From: Vitis vinifera | Lineage: Eukaryota; Streptophyta; Magnoliopsida; Vitales; Vitaceae | Length of the DNA stretch: 64,000 nucleotides | Assembly (NCBI RefSeq): GCF_030704535.1 | Contig: NC_081810.1 | Location: forward strand, 5,055,501-5,119,500 | Direction of reading: 5' to 3' | Part shown: positions 33,914 through 46,222 of the stretch, in pieces | Layout: every line of letters begins with the position of its first letter | Position numbering within the stretch: position 1 is the stretch's first letter | Position numbers and translations under genes: made by a program | The notes under the pieces: model-generated | Told to the model about the DNA's origin: nothing | Seen by the model: only the letters and a program-made list of their open reading frames with translations | Databases searched by the model: none

Positions 33914-36900
33914 ATGGCTCCTGCTAAAGGTAGTCGTTCAATCTCTGAAGTGTGTTATTATTCATGTATGTGATTGGTTTTTCATATAAAGGTGGGCTTG
34001 TTGGTTTGTACCATGGTTTTGTCATATTTTCAAGGTATATTCCAATGCTGGTTCATTTCTGTATCCCCTTCTGTTTGATTACTGGGAAAGCCAGGGAAAG
34101 GGAGGAAAATGAAACTGTGGATCTTAGGTTTTGTGTTGGTTTGGATTTTAAGAAAATGAAAAACTCGTTTTGACTAAGGTGAATAACAGCAGTTTGCTAG
34201 GTTGGGTGGAGGTGTCTGTATTCGAGGCTTTGAAAGGTAGAATTCTGAGGGTGCCTCTTTTTCTCTCTCCTAAGGAAAAAGTGGGAATTCCCTTGCAAAA
34301 GTGGGTTCATATCATGTTTGTGTGACTAATACGTATACTGTGATTTGAGTAATTGGGTGATGGCTTTTTGGCTATTATGGTTCATGTTCTTTTTTAGTGG
34401 GAATAGAACTCAGAAATGTAGGAATAGATCAAGAATATAAATTTTGGATGGATACAGATGGAAGGATCTGTAAAAATGCAAATGCGACAGTATGATTGAT
34501 GGTATTGCCTGGCATACCTTCCAACTTCAATCATTCACATTTGGTAATGGGGATTGCACTATAGTCATTGAAGTTATAGGCCTATAAGAAGTTGGGATAT
34601 GGTTAAGCGATGGAATATTGATTAATTGAATCTTTGAAGTTGGATTGGATCTGTATATTGCTCTGAGATCTCCGATTTTCAAAACAAAACCTCTGTCTCA
34701 AAAGGAATTCAAAACCTTATGCCTTGTTTGGTGCTTTTTATATTGCCTATTTTGAGCCAAAAATGAAAAGATACCCTATTTTAATAGTATTATTTTGTTG
34801 GGGAATATGAGTTTATGGTATTTTATCTCTATTTTATTTTTAATTGTTTTCATTAAATGAGCTCGCTTGAGGGTCAATTTTCTCACTTTTAAAAACATGA
34901 ATGGAGAATGTGTTTTAATAAAGTGCACTCAAATTACCCCACGCTAGGAAACATAGAAAAGAAATGAAAGTAACAGTATTTTATGTTCTCTCTTTCTTCC
35001 TTCTCTATCTAAATGATATGTCTCTCATGTAGCTGATAGTTCAAAAAAGGCTGACCCAAAGGCACAAGCCGCAAAGGCTGCTAAAGCAGTCAAATTGGGT
35101 GCATCAACTTTCAAGAAGAAAGCGAAGAAGATTAGAACGTCAGTTACCTTTCATCGACCAAAGACATTGAAGAAGGAAAGAAATCCCAAGTATCCTCGCA
35201 TCAGTGCTCCTTCAAGGAACAAGCTTGACCAGTATCAGATTCTCAAATATCCTCTCACCACTGAGTCTGCAATGAAGAAAATTGAAGACAACAACACTTT
35301 GGTTTTCATTGTTGACATTCGTGCCAACAAGAAGAAGATAAAGGATGCTGTTAAAAAGATGTATGATATTCAGACCAAGAAAGTGAATACCCTGATCAGG
35401 TATCAATATTTTTATTCCAATTATATTTTTTATTATCCCTGAGTATACAGCAGTTATTGGATAGTCGATAAAGATATCAGACTTTTCAAAGTTAGATTCC
35501 ATGTAATTTGGCATGAAGTATCCTCTTTTTGCCAAAAGTATGCATTGGAATCTTTATAGTTTTCTTACTCAATATTCAAAGAATCCCTGTTTCTACAACA
35601 GCTTCACTTCATTTCCTGAAAAATGTTATTTGATAGTTAATGGCATCAGTATTTAGGAATTTGGAAGACTGCTCCAGAAGTTAAATATGGGTAAAATTTT
35701 GCTTATATCCGTGAATGGATAAGCTTAGCAGTTAATGTTGTACTCAAACTAACTATTGCTGACATCGGTTTCCCAAAAAAAGGGAGGACTATCCTGCTGA
35801 AATGATGGCATTGAAGCAGAAGTGGGAGGTTTTTTTTTCCCTGTTTGGCAAATGGAGGAGGGGCCATGGGAATGATTAAGGGAAAGAAAAAAATGCAAAG
35901 GAAAATGGTTTTCTCATGTTTGGTTTCACTATAATTTTTTTTTTAAATTAAATATAATTAAAATTAGTTAGAAATTTATACATTTTAAGATTATTTAATC
36001 TTTATATATTGGAGGAAATTAAGTGAAATGAGTTTGAAGAAATATATAAAAATAATTTATTAATTTTAAATATATTTTTTATTTTACTTCATTTTTTCTT
36101 TCCTTCTACTTTTTCTCTTTATTTTCTTTTCCTCACATTTTTCCTCAAATTTTCTGGGAACCAAACATAGCCTAAGTTGTTAACCCAAATTATAGGGAAT
36201 GATTAAGTTGTTAACCCAATCATGTAGCTGCCTCTATGGCAAAAGGTAACAGCTTCATATGGTCTCCACTATGGATAGCTAGTTGCCAATGTACTGATTC
36301 AAATGCTGAAAAAATTGCTTAGTAGAAGTTTATCAAAAAAACAAAACAAAAGTTCCAGGATTTAGGATAGCCAACAAAAATCTTAGTCAATGAGACAAGG
36401 GAATGGTGCTATCATGACCTCCCTGACTTAATCTCTATATTAAGTCCTGATGACTCAATTTCTGTTAGTTTCTGATGGCTTAAACCTTTCAAGTGAAAAT
36501 TAGTGGGGCACACCGTATAGCTAACCTTCACTTGTTGCTGAATTCATACTGGTTGAGTAGATTCCAAAAACATTGAAATGTTTCCACAGTTTACTCTGCA
36601 ACCCCATAGAAAAGGCCAAATCTATAGCATCAGCCTGTTTCAACTGGTTTAGCCATTTGTTTGGTGAAAATATGAAGGCTGACTTCTTAGGAGTTGCTTT
36701 CAATCACATCTGTAAGTTGAGGGGATCCGAATATCTATGCCCATTGTAAGATATAATTATCATATATGCAGAATTGGTCTCAAGTTGAAGATATAATTCT
36801 TGTATCTGGATAATTGGTCTGAATTATCTAAATTATGTATCCTTTAAATGGTCGATTAGATTGGATAAACTTAATTATGAATATCCTGAGCAAGAATGTT

Positions 36901-37040
36901 CTTTTGCTGGGAAATATTTTCGACAACTCTTCTGACATTAATTTTTGTGATCCAGGCCTGATGGTACCAAGAAGGCGTATGTTAGGTTGACCCCAGACTA
37001 TGATGCCTTGGATGTGGCCAACAAAATTGGGATCATCTAA
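33914..37040 (+). CDS. RPL23A: 60S ribosomal protein L23a (eL23/uL23 family)
   Basis: Cytosolic large-subunit ribosomal protein that sits near the polypeptide exit tunnel and binds 25S/5.8S rRNA. Three exons: 33914-33929, 35033-35399 and 36956-37040, giving 155 residues with phases closed. The tiny first coding exon (MAPAK plus one base) is typical. The Lys/Ala-rich N-terminus is followed by [58 protein letters not shown] and [20 protein letters not shown]. The end is [20 protein letters not shown] then VANKIGII and TAA. The introns are long (1.1 and 1.6 kb), and the second holds MITE-like sequence. It is divergent from RIBA3. Confidence 0.96.
35839..36172. mobile_element. possible MITE in RPL23A intron 2
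   Basis: The left end ccctgtttggcaaatgg and the right end gggaaccaaacatagcc form an imperfect inverted pair (C-TGTTTGG and CCAAACA-G). The interior is AT-rich and non-coding. No clear target duplication is seen. Confidence 0.4.
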
Positions 37041-38788
37041 GGTAGGATCTGTCTACATTTCTGGTGTCTTCTTGATCAATGCTCCAGAGTAGGACAGTCC
37101 CACTAGGATTTGAATCAGCAGGGAGGGTTGTGAAGGGTTGTAATGTTGTAGTACTGCTGGTAATATTTTGGTGTTCTGCAGGTTCTCTGCCAGTGAAACA
37201 GAGTAGGATCTTTGCATTTTTCTTGAAATATGGAATTCACTTAATATATCTTACTTTTTACTGATGCTTCCAAGGAAGGTTGGGGTTTGATATTAAATCA
37301 AACCAATTAGGCAGGGGCATTATTCGAAATAGTCTCCCTAATGAGCACGCCCACATACCTCATGCCTCTTTCTATTAGCAGACAAAGAAACACTCCTCCA
37401 TGAGCGTATTCTTTGACATGGAGTGGGCTCTTATAAATTCAACGAAAGAGATTGCGTTAAAATTGAGCGATATGATGGAGAATATGAAGCTCCATGGAAT
37501 CTGTCCAAGGTGGGTAGCAGGTTCTCTGATCCCAAATGTTTTTGTGGAGGGGCTGTTTAATCATTTTCTGGACACTGCTAATTTTGATGATGAATTAACA
37601 GGACCCCCACCATTACAGCTTTCGCATCTTCTTCTTTTCTGATTTCCCCTCAACACCAGTTCGATTCCAGACATCTAGAAGTTTGCGTCGTGTAACACAA
37701 GTATATATATAATTATTTTCGAGAATAAAATTTTATTTCTGAATTATTTTTCACTTATGCCTATGTTCGATTCTCTGAAAATCATTTTCTTTAACTTTAT
37801 TTTTATTTCTTTGATGTTTCTCGGGAATCAAACATAATTTAAAGGTATCGTAAAATTGTTTGAAAGCTTTTTGAAAAAATTGTGGTATCAATCGTGTGTT
37901 TGAAAATCGTGGCATCGATTGAGTGTTTGCTTATTTTCCTTGAAGGAGATATACATGAGCAATAAAAAAGATTGTAAAATATTTTTTCATATTTTTAATC
38001 ATTTCTTAAAATAAATTATAAAAAATAATTAAAAATAACTTGAAATTGTTTTAAACAACTTAAAAGTCAACAGGGTATGATCCAAATTTAGAAAAAATGA
38101 GAAATGGAACATGAGTTGTATCGAGGTCGGTTTGCCTAAAATTTGAAGGGGACAAGACAAGGTTGAAGATGGTTGGTTGATCAGTATTTCTTCACTATTT
38201 TATTTTTTAAAATTGATTTATAAGATTAAAGTCAACAGTGGGTTGCCTAGTGTTGGGTCCCACCACCCAACATTCCATTCATTATATCTAATTGCACCAC
38301 CAAAACGACACCGTTTGGATCCCCATCAACTGAACCCTCCCTCTGCTTTGCGGGAGTATAATAATAGTAATAAAGAAATGCGAGCAGCATGGACTGGCAT
38401 TGGCAGCGCAAAAGAGCGACGTAATGATGTTTGGTGGAAAAGAAACCAAAGGAAATCAAAAGAAACTGTTTCTTTCACTTATTAGGAAACGCCTAGCAAA
38501 AAGCATGGACAGCATTTGAAACGGTGCAGGAAAGGCAGCATTCATTTCGAGAGAGAAAAAGCAGTGAAAACGATGAGAGAACGGTGCTGTGACGACACTG
38601 TCGGAGGAGAGTATTGTGCTGTTTCCATCCTTTTTGTACTTGGCGGGTGACTTTATCAGAGGTACGGACGGACGGACAAGAACCTTGGCAATTCAATTCT
38701 CTGATTTTCATCTGGAATTCACTAAAAAAACAAAACAAGGGGTTGTTTTGAATTTCCTGAATCCCAGGGTTCTAGGGCTTTAGCGAAG
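37041..38788. other. RPL23A-ABCB20 intergenic region
   Basis: This holds the RPL23A 3' UTR and the ABCB20 promoter and leader. An 80-codon open frame at 37400-37642 has no recognisable domain and no support as a gene. The interval 38480-38788 is less AT-rich and GA-rich, consistent with a 5' leader. Confidence 0.55.
37762..37836. repeat. 75-bp imperfect inverted repeat
   Basis: TATGTTCGATTCTCTGAAAA and the reverse complement of the right end, TATGTTTGATTCCCGAGAA, match with few differences. This could be a small MITE or a foldback remnant. Confidence 0.5.
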
Positions 38789-39336
38789 ATGATGATATCG
38801 AGAGGCCTCTTTGGATGGTCCCCGCCGCATATACAGCCATTAACGCCGGTATCGGAGGTGTCGGAGCCGCCGGAGTCTCCTTCGCCGTACTTGGAACAGA
38901 GTAATGACGCGGGGCCAGCGCCCGCGGAGGACGATCAGGAGATTGACGAGGGGGAGGAGATGGAGCAGCCGCCGGCGGCTGTGCCTTTCTCGCGGCTCTT
39001 TGCTTGCGCCGACCGACTGGATTGGGTTCTGATGATCGTAGGATCAGTGGCTGCTGCGGCTCACGGCGCAGCTCTGGTCATATATTTGCATTTTTTCGGC
39101 AAGGTTATTCAGTTGTTGAGTTATCGTCATCCAGAGGAATCAGATGAGCTATTTCAGAAGTTCAATCAGGTGGTTTAAATCCCAATTCAACTTTTCTCCT
39201 ATGTTCAAATAACATTTCTGATACATGTAAATACTATTTAGCTGATTGGGAATATGTTGAGATTGGTATGTTGGCGATAAACATTGGAAAGGATAAAAAT
39301 GAAAAATGAATTTTAAGTCTTATAATGCTCATTAAT

Positions 39337-39369
<33 letters not shown>

Positions 39370-42300
39370 CTGGAGAAACTAAAATCTCACCAATTTGATT
39401 AGTAGGCAAGTTGGGTTTGTGCTTTCTTGGCAAATTGAAACAGCCTAACCATTCAAGTGGAAGCTTTGTTTTCCTTCTTTACCTTTTTTTCTTGATGTCA
39501 ATTATTGTTTCAGTTGGAAGTTCAAATGCCCTCCTGTTCTATTTGATTTGGATTTCAAAAACTAGTATTTCTTTCTTAGATTGAGTTTGCTTCAATGGAA
39601 AACTTTTCCTAGCATAAGTTTTTTGTGAGAAAAAGAAGATGTTTTCACTAAAGCCAACTGGAGAGACATGATAGATTTTTCCCAGGCTTCAAAACAGTTG
39701 TTTGTTTGGAAATGTAGGGATGGTTTTACTTGGGCCTGAGCTGAAACGCCTAATGACTGTGAAACACATTGCCAGCTGTAGAATGCTGGTTATTACATTG
39801 ATTAACTTCATCCTCTCCAATCCTGAAGTTAGAGGGTACAGATGGAATTTCTTGTCTGTAAGAAATTCCAATGGGATTTCTGATTTAGATATGGTGTTCT
39901 CCATGGAAAATTGCTGTGGTTCATGATGCTTTGATTGCACGTGATGTTGGAATTTTTCCATGTTCGATTTCCAGCCTTCTTCATATTCTGAGTTTTTATT
40001 TTTTCATTAATGTGTGTTCTTAATTGAGCTTTCTCTTGTTTGTTGGTTTTCTTATTAGATCAGATCAGTTTTTATTATGACAATGAGTCTTAATTTTCAT
40101 TTTTTTATTATGTGTTAATATAAATTTGTAACATTGGAAGTTGTAAGCATTTATACATTACTTTCTTATTGAAAATAGAATTTATTAATTGAACTTGTCT
40201 TTTTTATTCTGCAGCATTCTCTGCACATTATTTATATAGCTTCCGGTGTTTTCCTGGCTGGTTGGATTGGTAAGATTAAAATTTTATTGGTCATTCCTAA
40301 AATTCTAGGTTTTAATTCTGCAGACTAAGCTTCTTTATTGTCTCAATAATAATTCCCAATGACTTGATAGAGGTATGGTGCTGGATTCTTACTGGAGAAA
40401 GACAGACTGCTGTCATTAGGTCAAAGTATGTACAAGTATTGCTTAACCAGGACATGAGCTTTTTTGACACATATGGGAACAATGGGGACATTGTGAGCCA
40501 AGTTTTGAGTGATGTTCTACTCATTCAGTCTGCTCTTAGTGAAAAAGTACGTCCCAAAAAACCTCTACAATATAGGATTTCTTATTGCATTTTTTAAAAG
40601 ACATTCACAGTAGATTTCCCTTTTTTTTCGTACCTCTTACCTTTGGGGCAGGGAGGGGGTTGGGGTTGGAATTGCAATGCCTGGTTTATTTGTTGTTACC
40701 TTAATTATTAGGTTCTGTTGTGACAGGTTGGGAATTATGTTCACAATATGGGAACCTGTTTCAGTGGTCTTGTGATCGGATTCATCAACTGTTGGCAGAT
40801 TGCACTCATAACATTAGCCACTGGACCGTTTATTGTTGCTGCAGGAGGAATATCTAACATATTTCTCCATAAACTTGCTGAAAATATTCAAGATGCATAT
40901 GCAGAGGCAGCAAATATGGCTGAGCAGGTTATTCTTCAATTTATTTACATTTTTTCCAAATTTTTCTCTTTAAAAAAAAATCTTTTGATGTTTTTGAAGA
41001 CTTGAAAAAGATGCAAGCTAATTTTGCACTTTTATTTGTTGTTATTTATCTTTGGTTCCATTAGGAAACTTGACTGATGTTGCTCTTTAGATGCCTCTGA
41101 GTTTTTCCACAAAGGTTTGCCTAAAACAAGATTAGTCCATGTGGTAGCATAAAAGAAACAAACAACAACAACAACATACACACACAGAGTGAGAGTGACT
41201 GTGATAATAATGTCAACTTGTTATATACACATGATTCTTTTCCTAGGAATCAGCTTGCATAATGTTGTATTAATCAGAAAGAAATGTTGCATGTTTAATA
41301 GGCTTCGTGAAAGTCATCCTGCTTGTCTTGAATAAGTTTGAAATGGAAACAGTATTTAACATGTACATGCAGATCTATAGAAGGGTTCCTGTTTCCTTTT
41401 TTTTTTTTGTTGTAATGAATGTGTCAAATGGACACAATAAAGTAATAGCCATCACGGTTCCTCTTTCTTCTGGTTTATTTATAACAGGAAATAAAGAGGA
41501 TAGAATTGGCAAAGAACAAGTATATTTAGTTGAAATGACATATTGGAATCTTGAAACAATTGATTAACCACCCTCTACCTTAATATGTGCCCCATCGTCT
41601 GATATGTGTGTGTGTGTGTGCATAATAACCAAGTCAGTGTGTTTTTACTCTAAAAGGACTAAATGTAGTTGTGCTGTTATTGCAGTAGAGCTAGAGTTTT
41701 TTGGTTATGAGATGCAATTTCTCTATTTGTGCAGGCAATGTCTTATATTAGGACCTTATGTGCATTCACAAATGAAACACTGGCCAAGTATTCCTATGCA
41801 ACTTCTCTCCAAGCAACATTGAGATATGGTATATTGATAAGTCTTGTGCAAGGACTTGGTCTTGGCTTCACGTATGGGCTTGCAATATGTTCATGTGCAT
41901 TACAGTTATGGGTTGGGAGATTGCTAGTTACTCATAGGAAAGCCCATGGTGGCGAAATTATAGCAGCTCTATTTGCTATTATCTTAAGTGGCCTGTAAGC
42001 TTCTTCCTCTGGCCTCTGGAGTGGTACTCCTACACCTCTCTCTGCTCCATCTCTCTCTCTTGTTTACTTGAAATTTCTTATGTTTTGTAGTGGACTGAAT
42101 CAGGCAGCAACAAACTTCTATTCTTTTGACCAAGGGCGAATTGCTGCTTATAGACTTTATGAGATGATAAGCCGTTCAACATCCACCATTAATCAGGATG
42201 GGAATACCTTAGTTTCTGTGCAGGGAAATATCGAGTTCCGGAATGTTTACTTCAGCTACCTCTCTCGTCCTGAAATTCCTATCTTAAGTGGGTTTTACTT

Positions 42301-45300
42301 AACCGTACCTGCTAGAAAAACTGTAGCTCTTGTTGGCAGGAATGGATCAGGAAAAAGTAGTATAATCCCACTCATGGAACGGTTCTATGATCCTACATTA
42401 GGTATTAGATACACACTGGTTTCCTATCTTCTTCTTGCCTATTTTCTTTTTCTCTTATGTGAGTCTCATTGGAATCCTTTTGAAAAATCTCTTTTCAGAT
42501 TTTAATGTTTTAATATCTTTTGGTACAGGAGAGGTACTTTTGGATGGACAAAATATTAAAAGCCTGAAACTGGAATGGTTAAGAAGCCAAATTGGACTTG
42601 TGACCCAGGAACCTGCCTTACTAAGTCTGAGCATAAGAGATAACATTGCTTATGGGCGGTCCAATGCTACTTTTGATCAAATTGAAGAAGCTGCTAAAAT
42701 AGCACATGCACATGCATTTATCAGCTCTCTTGAGAAAGGATATGAAACACAGGTAGAAAGTAAACTGTACTGGACATCTTAAGCACGCATTATGTTCTTG
42801 ACAATCATTTTTTGATGTTCATCTAATTCAATGCACTGTAGGTGGGTCGAATTGGTTTAGCATTGACAGAAGAGCAAAAAATAAAAATTTCTGTTGCTAG
42901 GGCAGTGCTTTCAAACCCATCCATTCTTCTGCTTGATGAAGTTACTGGTGGCCTTGATTTTGAAGCAGAAAGTGCTGTTCAGGAGGCTCTAGACATCCTC
43001 ATGTTGGGACGATCAACGATAATCATAGCTCGGCAGCTAAGTCTTATAAGGAATGCTGATTACATTGCTGTGATGGAGGAGGGCCAGCTTGTTGAAATGG
43101 GTACACATGATGAATTATTAAGCTTGGATGGCCTGTATACAGAACTTCTCAGGTGTGAAGAAGCTACAAAACCTCCTAAAAGGTATATTCTGATCATAAA
43201 CTTATGCTTCCACAGGACCCAGTGCAGTTTCTTGTATGGTTGTGGTGATGTATTAAATTTGGCAGTCAAAACAAGTAATATTGTCTAGCAATTTTTTTAT
43301 AAATTGCAAACATGTGTATGTCAATTGTTATGTTGACTTATGCTGATACTTCTCCAGGACACCAATTAGAACGCACAAGGAGAACACAACTTCCCAAGTA
43401 GAGAAGGACTCACCAGAAAATAACTCCTTTGAAGAATCATCATCTCCTAAGATGGTTAAGTCACCATCTCTTCAGAGGGTCCATGGTAGTCATGCAATTC
43501 GGCCTACAGATGAAACTTATAACTTTCAAGAGTCACCTAAAACTCAGAGCACACCTCCAGATCAAATACTAGAACATGGTTTGTCATTAGACGCAATTGA
43601 ACAGGAGCCATCAATAAAAAGAGAGGATAGTTTTGGAAAGAGATTACCAGAGTTACCTAAGATTGATGTTACTTCAATAAGTCAACAGGCCTCAAATGAT
43701 TCAGACCCGGAATCCCCAATTTCACCTCTGCTAAGCACATGCGATCCAAAGAAAGAACGATCCCACTCAAAAAGTTTCAGTCAACCGATTGGTCAGTTAA
43801 GTGATGTGGCTATGAAACAGAGGGAGGTGAATGATAAACAATGCCAGAAACCTCCTCCATTTTGGAGGCTCGTAGAGCTTAGTTTGGCAGAATGGTTATA
43901 TGCAGTTTTAGGAAGTATTGGTGCTGCCGTGTTTGGTTCTTTTATTCCTCTTCTTGCTTATGTTCTTGCACTTATTGTGACGGCATATTATAGACCTGAA
44001 GAACATAATCACCTGCAGAATGAGGTGAACAAATGGTGTTTGATCCTCTCATGCATGGGTGTTGTGACAGTGGTCGCCAATTTTTTGCAGCACTTCTATT
44101 TTGGTATAATGGGAGAGAAAATGACTGAACGAGTTAGGAGAATGATGTTTTCCGGTAAATAATATCTTCCTCATTCCATGCATGTTTCTTATTAATTTGA
44201 GCCTTGATTGTTCTCACCATCAGAGTCGACTTACATTTTTTTCCCATTCAGCAATGCTTAGGAATGAAGTAGGATGGTTTGATGAAGAGGAGAACAGTGT
44301 TGATACCTTATCCATGCGCTTGGCCAATGATGCCACATTTGTGCGTGCAGCTTTTAGCAATCGGCTTTCTGTTTTTATCCAGGATAGTGCAGCTGTTGTT
44401 GCTGCTGTTATTGTTGGGATGTTGCTTGAGTGGCGATTGGCATTTGTTGCTTTGGGTACCTTACCCATTCTTATTGTTTCTGCTATTGCACAGGTTTGCA
44501 TTTGTGTCCATATGCTTTTTAATGACAAATATAATATAGTCCATTGTTTATTTCTGTTGTTATTTGATATGTATATATTTTGTTTTTTCTAAATCCTTTT
44601 CAATATCCAAATGCACATTCCTGTTGTTTGTATTAGCATTAGTGACTCTGTTATCCATTTTCCACATGCTAAATATTGTAAAACAAGAAGCATGAGATCC
44701 TCAAAAACATGTCATCAACTTAGTTTAAATTATTCTGCATAAGTTAATAAACACTACTAGTTGTTGTGATTGATTGATTGATGAAGTGGGAGGTTAACTT
44801 GCAATTGAGTTTCTTTTCTTTGTGGTCAAGCATCACATACATGCACGTATTGACCTTCATTCACTTCCTAATGCACCCCTTAATGATATTTTGCAGAAGT
44901 TATGGCTTGCTGGGTTCTCAAGGGGCATACAAGAGATGCACAGGAAGGCGTCTATGGTCCTCGAAGATGCAGTTAGAAATATTTACACTGTTGTAGCATA
45001 CTGTGCTGGAAACAAGGTAATGGAGCTTTATAGACTGCAGCTGAAGAAAATTTATAAGCAAAGCTTCCTTCAAGGAATGGTGATAGGCTTTGCCTTTGGA
45101 CTTTCGCAATATCTTCTTTTTGCCTGTAATGCTCTTCTTCTTTGGTATACTGCTCACTCCGTTAAAAATGGCTATGTTGGTCTTCCAACAGCACTCAAGG
45201 AGTATATGGTATTCTCTTTTGCAACCTTTGCTCTGGTGGAACCATTTGGCCTGGCCCCTTACATACTGAAAAGGCAGAAATCTCTCATTTCAGTTTTTGA

Positions 45301-46126
45301 AATCATTGATCGTGTCCCTAAGATTGACCCAGATGATAACTCTGCGCTGAAACCTCCTAATGTATATGGAAGCATTGAGTTGAAAAATGTTGATTTCTGT
45401 TATCCAACTCACCCAAAATCGATGGTGTTGAACAATTTCAGTCTAAAAGTCAATGGAGGACAAACTGTAGCAATAGTGGGAGTTTCAGGTTCTGGAAAGA
45501 GCACTATAATTTCTTTGATAGAGAGGTTTTATGATCCAGTTTCTGGTCAGATTTTATTGGATGGAAGAGATCTAAAACTGTTCAATTTGAGATGGTTGAG
45601 GAATCACCTGGGTCTTGTTCAGCAGGAACCTGTAGTGTTTTCAACGACCATTAGAGAAAACATCATATATGCAAGGCATAATGGTACTGAAGCTGAGATG
45701 AAAGAGGCAGCAAGAATAGCTAATGCACACCGTTTCATTAGCAGCTTGCCTCATGGTTACGATACTCATGTGGGCATGAGGGGAGTGGATCTAACACCAG
45801 GCCAAAAGCAGAGAATTTCAATTGCACGAGTAGTGCTGAAGAATGCACCCATTTTATTACTGGACGAGGCAAGCTCTGCAATTGAGTCTGAATCAAGCCG
45901 GGTGGTGCAGGAGGCCCTAGACACACTGATTATGGGGAACAAAACAACCATTCTCATTGCACATACAGCTGCGATGATGAGGCATGTTGACAACATAGTG
46001 GTTCTTAATGGAGGCCGGATTGTGGAACAAGGAACTCATGATTCTCTTGTAGCAAGGAATGGTTTATATGTACAGTTAATGCAACCTCACTTTGCAAAGG
46101 GTTTGCGGCAGCACCGACTTGTCTAG
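38789..46126 (+). CDS. ABCB20: full-size ABC transporter, subfamily B, ABCB20/ABCB6 type
   Basis: Plasma-membrane P-glycoprotein-type transporter; Arabidopsis ABCB6/ABCB20 act in auxin export. Eleven exons: 38789-39169, 40215-40269, 40371-40546, 40727-40927, 41735-41994, 42091-42401, 42529-42752, 42842-43182, 43358-44154, 44252-44493 and 44897-46126, giving 1405 residues with phases closed. The order is acidic N-terminus, TMD1 (about 75-380), NBD1, a Ser-rich linker (about 650-790, with SPSLQRVHG and KRLPELPKIDV), TMD2 and NBD2. NBD1 has Walker A GRNGSGKSS (about 439), Q-loop TQEP, Walker B ILLLDE (564-569), but signature LTEEQ, D-loop GGLD and Arg600 in place of the H-loop His (IARQLS). NBD2 has GVSGSGKST, signature LTPGQ, ILLLDEASSAIES and IAHTAAMM with the His kept. 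It ends HFAKGLRQHRLV, typical of this clade. Both initial Met codons are possible starts. Confidence 0.95.
39337..39367 (+). repeat. 31-base poly-G tract in ABCB20 intron 1
   Basis: An uninterrupted run of about 31 G (exact length is error-prone in sequencing). It can form G-quadruplex structures on the sense strand. Confidence 0.9.
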
Positions 46127-46222
46127 GATTGGATGGTTGATTCAAATTAGGGTCCTAACTCTGCAAAGGTTTTACAGCAGCTCTGACTTGTTTAAGATTG
46201 GAGGGTTGATTCAGATTAGGTT
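46089..46222 (+). repeat. 69-bp tandem duplication across the ABCB20 stop codon
   Basis: Unit 1 (46089-46157) contains the last codons (FAKGLRQHRLV), the TAG stop and 3' UTR. Unit 2 (46158-46222) repeats it imperfectly: TGCAAAGGGTTTGCGGCAGC against TGCAAAGGTTTTACAGCAGC, and GATTGGATGGTTGATTCAAA against GATTGGAGGGTTGATTCAGA. Unit 2 is non-coding as placed. Confidence 0.85.

Noticed and set aside
37400-37642. 80-codon open frame after RPL23A
   Set aside because: No recognisable domain, no family match from memory, and it lies in the RPL23A 3' flank; length alone does not support a gene.
37651-37680. Possible tRNA T-arm (agttcgattcc)
   Set aside because: No matching acceptor stem, D-arm or anticodon arm in the surrounding 80 bases.
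41160-41195. (AAC)n/(AC)n stretch in ABCB20 intron 4 as a regulatory element
   Set aside because: Short, interrupted simple sequence; nothing supports a role beyond ordinary intronic repeat.
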